From Nodosilinea sp. LEGE 07088 (GTDB lineage: Bacteria > Cyanobacteriota > Cyanobacteriia > Phormidesmidales > Phormidesmidaceae): a stretch of 36,650 bases of DNA. How positions within the stretch are numbered: the first letter of the stretch is position 1; every line of letters starts with the position of its first letter. This document shows, piece by piece, positions 33,157 to 36,650 of this stretch. The translations under genes were made by a program, and so were the position numbers. Location of the stretch: assembly GCF_015207395.1 (NCBI RefSeq), contig NZ_JADEWX010000043.1:1-36650 (forward strand), read 5' to 3'. The notes under the pieces are model-generated. The model had not been told where the DNA came from. It did no database searches and saw only the letters and a list, made by a program, of their open reading frames with translations.

Positions 33157-33784
33157 CGGGAGATTCTAGGGCACTGGTGTCAATATCATCTAGCTCTGGA
33201 ATATCGCCCAGGTCAAGGGTGCTCTCAGCTACTTCGGTAGGCTCTATCGCTTCACTGTCGAAGGGCACGATCACCGTGGGTAGCCCCGCCCCGCGCAGCC
33301 CCTGAAGAATGTGGCCGGGGGTTTCTGGAAACACGACAAACAGCGGATGCCCTGTATCCGTGCCATCGCTGAGCAAATGCTGGTATTTCTGGGGCAATAA
33401 CCACGCGTAGCCGCGATCGACCAAAATTTGGGTATGGCGCCAGCGCAACAAAAGGTCTGAAAAGTCTTCTTGAGGACGGTGAATGTAGACAAAAATCTCG
33501 ACCCCAGTCTTGATTTTCCACTCGGGATCACACATCAGCAGCGCCACATCGCAGGGCAGGGTGACCACCGCACCGGGAGCCAGGCTAGGACTGTGGGGGT
33601 TGAGATGCACCGCATCGCGTACCCGCACGTTGGGCAAAGGGAGGGTGATCACGCTCTCGTCCGGACGCCGCATGCTGGGTACGGCTTCCAGGTAGGGGCG
33701 ATGGCGCTTGAGCAGGGCTAAGGCCCCCTCGTGGTCGGTGCAGACCGAGAGCAATGTCTCATACTGAAGAGATTTAATGGCCAT
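33149..33784 (-). CDS. Conserved-looking hypothetical protein
   Basis: From the ATG at 33782-33784 (a GTG three codons earlier is possible) the protein has 211 residues. I do not recognise a family. It opens with IKSLQYETLLSVCTDHEGALALLKRHRPYLEAVPSM and has a beta-rich middle with DVALLMCDPEWKIKTGVEIFVYIHRPQEDFSDLL. It ends in a very acidic tail (TLDLGDIPELDDIDTSALESPDE). No signal peptide or membrane segment is visible. The glycosyltransferase start lies inside its last codons (overlap 33149-33156), so the two are translationally coupled. A role tied to that enzyme is possible but unproven. Confidence 0.65.
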   Translation of the reverse strand: MAIKSLQYETLLSVCTDHEGALALLKRHRPYLEAVPSMRRPDESVITLPLPNVRVRDAVHLNPHSPSLAPGAVVTLPCDVALLMCDPEWKIKTGVEIFVYIHRPQEDFSDLLLRWRHTQILVDRGYAWLLPQKYQHLLSDGTDTGHPLFVVFPETPGHILQGLRGAGLPTVIVPFDSEAIEPTEVAESTLDLGDIPELDDIDTSALESPDE

Positions 33785-34066
33785 GCCGTCCACTCATGTG
33801 CAGGTTAGAGTCAGTGTTCCCTGCATTTTACCGAATGCGGTGGAGGTTGCCGGACTCGCCTCAGGCGGTGGCGATTCTAAATATCCACAACGAACTTGAA
33901 AGAAACCTATCGCTATCCAGGGTTTCGCATTGTACCGAGGCTAGCTTGAAGGGGTAAGCAGTGAAGCTGGATGGATGGCAAATGCCTGATTCTGGTTTGA
34001 TCTATCCCTGGGAGAAGACTTTTAGAAGCTAATGCTGCTACGTCATTGATCTAATTGGACGACATT

Positions 34067-34543
34067 ATGAACCAGTCTCAGTCTGTTAGTTTGCGCAAAT
34101 TGGTGCTCATGGCGGCTCTACAGCTCAGCACCGTGTGGGATTTGGTGACTACTCTGTTGGGCATTTTGATCATTCTCGACAGCCTTAACCTGGTTGCGGT
34201 TTGTCTGGCAGTCATTGGTACGCTAATTGTAGTGGCGTTTAACTTCTCGACCCGCTCTATCTGGCGTAGGCGACAGCACCTTAGCGCCTACGGGCTCCCG
34301 CTGCTGGGGCTGAGATTGATATGGCTGATGGCGTTAGGGGTCGATCTCTGGACTTCGCTCACCTGCAATGCCTGGTTTATTACCGCTAATCCGCCCGTTA
34401 ATAGCGTGGCGTTGAGTGGTCTGCTGGGGAGTCTGAGCTTGGGGCAGCTGGTTATTGTCGTATTTGTCACGCTGGTGACGGTGGTTAGCCCCACCCTGGT
34501 GGGCTATTTACGGGGCCAAGATATCAATACCCTACTGAATTAA
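34067..34543 (+). CDS. Small integral membrane protein of unknown function
   Basis: The ATG at 34067 gives 158 residues (a TTG four codons earlier is possible). There are about four hydrophobic segments: VWDLVTTLLGILIILDSLNLV with VAVCLAVIGTLIVVAFNF, GLPLLGLRLIWLMALGVDLW, and LGQLVIVVFVTLVTVVSPTLVGYL. A basic loop (STRSIWRRRQHLS) lies between the second and third. I do not recognise a family. No ribosome binding site is obvious. The 280-base region before it holds no other gene, and a degraded gene remnant follows. Confidence 0.6.
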   Translation: MNQSQSVSLRKLVLMAALQLSTVWDLVTTLLGILIILDSLNLVAVCLAVIGTLIVVAFNFSTRSIWRRRQHLSAYGLPLLGLRLIWLMALGVDLWTSLTCNAWFITANPPVNSVALSGLLGSLSLGQLVIVVFVTLVTVVSPTLVGYLRGQDINTLLN

Positions 34544-34650
34544 GGGGTTGGATCGATCCATATAGGTGCGAGTCTCCACCGCCACGTAGTATTGCGGCAG
34601 TAAGCCTCCTGACCACACTGATGATTGATAGCCATCGCCACGAAGGTTAG

Positions 34651-34940
34651 GACGTTTTTCTAGATCACCTACCGGCGATCGCTCTACGCCCGTTCGCGGC
34701 CCCAGTTTTTGCGGTTGGCGATTGTCTATGTCCTAAGCGAACTGGCCAACGCTATACCTTCAATGACCTATTGCAGACAAGCCGTGCCGCCGCTAGAGAG
34801 GTTATTAGAGCATCACACCCAGGAGATGAGACGATCCCCTGCTCGATCCGGTGCATATTGTTCTCATAGAGCTTCGCGCCGCCAAAGGCGTACCCATGAT
34901 TCAACTGGCCAAACCCGATAGCTATCCGGTTGAGCCTTAG
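34651..34940 (+). pseudogene. Frameshifted gene remnant
   Basis: One frame (34651 onward) reads a protein-like stretch including RPFAAPVFAVGDCLCPKRTG and RYTFNDLLQTSRAAAREV. It then runs into a stop near 34870. A second frame, open from 34830, reads DDPLLDPVHIVLIELRAAKG and VPMIQLAKPDSYPVEP, ending at the TAG at 34938-34940. Joined near 34825-34835 they make a continuous, protein-like sequence, suggesting one gene with a frameshift and no proper start. The family is not recognised. The end overlaps the convergent U32 gene's stop. Confidence 0.4.
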
Positions 34941-36650
34941 TTTACTGATCCTCTAGGGCCGTGCTTGACATCCAGGGGGCCACGGGTCACGCCTAACTTG
35001 CTCTGAACTTGCAGTGTGCGCCAAAGCTGATTGCCGGTAATGTCTCCCGCTAGAAGCTGGCGGTACTGGGCGATCGCCCTTGTGACCTGCTCAGGCGTTT
35101 CATCTAAAAACTCTAGACGAAAGTGCCTCGCCCCGGCCTGCATCAGCCGCGGAGCGTATTCGGCTCCGGTTTGGGCAACCCCGTTAAAGACCGTATTGCG
35201 GCAGCCCGCATCGGCCAGCAGAATGTGCTCGGTGCCAACCCTGTCTCGCAGCGTCACCTGCTGGCTTTCGCAGGGACGGCCACAGTCGCGAAAATCTTTG
35301 CCCTCAGACAAAAAGGCACAAAACACGCAGTGCTCCATATGGAACATGGGCATGTGCTGGTGCAGGGTAATCTCAAACCCCTCTGGCGAGGCCGATTGCA
35401 GCAAATCTACCAGCTGATCGGCATTGAGGTCATAGGAGGCGGTGACTCGCTGCAAGCCGTAGCGCCTCAAAAAATAATCTGCCGTTAGGCCATTGGCCAC
35501 GTTTAGAGAAAAATCTCCAATGCAGGGCAGCCCCGCAAAGTAGGCCAGGTGGTCGTAGTTGCGCACCAGGTAGCCGTCGGCCTGGGCCCGTTTTACCTGG
35601 TCGAGAATGTAGTTTTCTAACGGCTTCGTAATGCGCGGTGGGGCCAGCCAAATCGTCTGGGCGTCGCTGGGGCGATTGGCCCGGAACCACGCTACGGTTT
35701 CTCGGTAGGTTGCCGGGTTCTCAAATTCGCAGTAGATCGTTTCAATCCCGGCTTGGGTGGCGGTGGTGAGCTGGGAGCGATTGCGGACAAGGGTGTGGAG
35801 ATGGGGAATTGGGGAGCCTGGGAGCCTGGGAGCCTGAGGGGCCTGGGGGCTGGGATGCGCGGCGCGGGGTAGGATCGCTCCCAGGGAGGCCCCAGGGTTC
35901 AACTGCCAAAGGCGGGGCCGCAGCCGCAGCACTTCTAAATCGGCAACTAGTTCCCGCCGCAGGCGGTTGAGCTCGCTGATGGGGAGCATCACCTGCCCTG
36001 CCAGGTGGTTGACCAGAGACTCTAGGTGAAACGGGGTATTGCCCAGGCGGCCCAACTGCTGCCTGAGACGGTCGTCCGTCAGCGGTTTAGAGTGGGCCTC
36101 GGCTAGGGGCATAGCAGAGGTTGCCTGAGCAATATGCCCCTGGCTGTCGCGGGCGATCGCCACCATCGCCTGCCCCACCGTACCGTGAACTGCGATCGCG
36201 ATCGGGCGGGTGAATTTGGGTTGGTCGCCACTGTAGGTCTGGCGCAATGCTTTATCGAGAGCGGGGTCGCTGGTTTTCCAGAGGCGATCGCCCGCGTGGA
36301 TGTGGCGCAGGTTCAGTGCCTCTCGACCAAACTCCAGGCGGGTTTCTGGGCCAATGACATCGACTCGATAAACACGGCCACCCTGCTCCTGCTCACCTGG
36401 GTGGCCGTTGTCAAACACGACGCCATCTCCGGCTTTGATCGGGGCCTGGGCCTTGAGAAAGACGGCCTCCTCGGTGACGCGGATGATGCTGCCCAGATAG
36501 ACGCCGCGCTTTTTGCCGAAGCGGGCATGGACGAGGGTTTGATTGTCGATGCCCTCAAACCAGCCGGTGTGGAGGCCGCGGGAGAAGGCCATTTCGAGTT
36601 GGTAGCGCTCGGTTGGCGAAGAGAGGGGAGATGGGGGGATGGGGAGACGG
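34937..36650 (-). CDS. U32 peptidase-family protein, 5' end outside window
   Basis: The frame remains open to the window edge: codons upstream of the ATG at 36590-36592 read ...SSPTERYQLEMAFSRGLHTGWFEG, which matches the family, so that ATG is internal. About 570 residues are present. U32 proteins (RlhA/TrhP-like) are now known mostly for prephenate-dependent RNA hydroxylation rather than proteolysis. The visible part covers the middle beta-barrel-like region and the DUF3656-type segment. It also includes the C-terminal catalytic-like module with EHCVFCAFLSEGKDFRDCGR, PCES and DAGCRNTVFNG, whose Cys residues fit an iron-sulfur site. Two G-rich simple repeats on the plus strand encode Pro/Ser-rich linkers inside the gene. 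Confidence 0.85.
   Translation of the reverse strand, partial: RLPIPPSPLSSPTERYQLEMAFSRGLHTGWFEGIDNQTLVHARFGKKRGVYLGSIIRVTEEAVFLKAQAPIKAGDGVVFDNGHPGEQEQGGRVYRVDVIGPETRLEFGREALNLRHIHAGDRLWKTSDPALDKALRQTYSGDQPKFTRPIAIAVHGTVGQAMVAIARDSQGHIAQATSAMPLAEAHSKPLTDDRLRQQLGRLGNTPFHLESLVNHLAGQVMLPISELNRLRRELVADLEVLRLRPRLWQLNPGASLGAILPRAAHPSPQAPQAPRLPGSPIPHLHTLVRNRSQLTTATQAGIETIYCEFENPATYRETVAWFRANRPSDAQTIWLAPPRITKPLENYILDQVKRAQADGYLVRNYDHLAYFAGLPCIGDFSLNVANGLTADYFLRRYGLQRVTASYDLNADQLVDLLQSASPEGFEITLHQHMPMFHMEHCVFCAFLSEGKDFRDCGRPCESQQVTLRDRVGTEHILLADAGCRNTVFNGVAQTGAEYAPRLMQAGARHFRLEFLDETPEQVTRAIAQYRQLLAGDITGNQLWRTLQVQSKLGVTRGPLDVKHGPRGSVN
35812..35835. repeat. Short tandem repeat, three 8-base units, inside the U32 gene
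   Basis: GGGAGCCT occurs three times in tandem on the plus strand, in a G-rich stretch of about 60 bases (35791-35855). In the protein it reads as the Pro-rich linker SPQAPQAPRLPGSPIP. The 8-base unit is not a multiple of three, yet the whole insert keeps the frame. Confidence 0.7.
36621..36650. repeat. G-rich simple repeat at window edge, inside the U32 gene
   Basis: An irregular GGGGAGATGGGGGGATGGGGA-like stretch on the plus strand continues to the window end. It is translated on the minus strand as a Pro/Ser linker (PIPPSPLSSP) just before a conserved ERYQLEMAFSRG block. Confidence 0.5.

Noticed and set aside
1..36650. CRISPR array
   Set aside because: No regularly spaced repeats of 25-40 bases with unique spacers were seen on either strand.

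Overview
The window comes from a free-living cyanobacterium with fairly high G+C. The HIP1 palindrome GCGATCGC recurs through most of the sequence (for example at 1284-1291). Several genes are cyanobacterial or plastid-lineage signatures: ferrochelatase with a C-terminal chlorophyll-binding motif, an RbcR-type LysR regulator, a Tic22-like protein, a CCB2/CCB4-type cytochrome b6f assembly factor and a plastid-type GNAT acetyltransferase. The gene set resembles filamentous Leptolyngbya/Nodosilinea-like genomes, but the genus is an inference.

Layout. 1-6.4 kb: a partial CapA-family gene, tyrA bracketed by two copies of a 105-bp MITE-like element, proA, a CCB-type membrane protein, an RlmL-type rRNA methyltransferase, and an IF-3 gene that appears to start at ATT. 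6.4-12.1 kb: a three-gene minus-strand signalling operon, in order a REC-wHTH-Hpt-REC-REC-GGDEF protein with several degenerate domains, a membrane dCache-HAMP-PAS-PAS histidine kinase, and a single-domain response regulator. 12.4-14.8 kb: a tyrosine recombinase divergent from hemH. 14.8-18.0 kb: a minus-strand cluster of a Roadblock-like protein, an extended 2Fe-2S ferredoxin, HrcA and a DUF4126-type membrane protein. 18.2-20.0 kb: the RbcR-type regulator and a Crp/Fnr regulator, convergent. 20.0-20.6 kb: a gene-free stretch holding a compact small-RNA candidate with a promoter and an intrinsic terminator. 20.6-24.7 kb: an alpha/beta hydrolase with an ACT-domain protein, GNAT, a DUF4332-type protein, tRNA-Pro(UGG) and Tic22. 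24.8-29.2 kb: a phosphoketolase and a Ser/Thr kinase with a PPC-like C-terminus.

29.5-31.6 kb is the most unusual locus. It is a two-gene cassette with lower G+C and no HIP1 seen. The first gene fuses an HsdR-N-type PD-(D/E)XK nuclease-like domain to a complete ParA/MinD ATPase. The second overlaps it by one base and encodes a ParB-N-like domain plus a Rho_N/SAP-like C-terminus. I propose it as a candidate undescribed defence or DNA-segregation module. From 31.5 kb to the end lie a GT39/ArnT-type glycosyltransferase operon, a small membrane protein, a frameshifted gene remnant, and a U32 peptidase-family gene carrying G-rich simple repeats in frame.

Most genes are housekeeping or regulatory. 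Several convergent pairs overlap by a few bases (4443-4462, 14801-14804, 31537-31559), which points to a compact, settled chromosome. No CRISPR array, rRNA or complete insertion sequence was seen.
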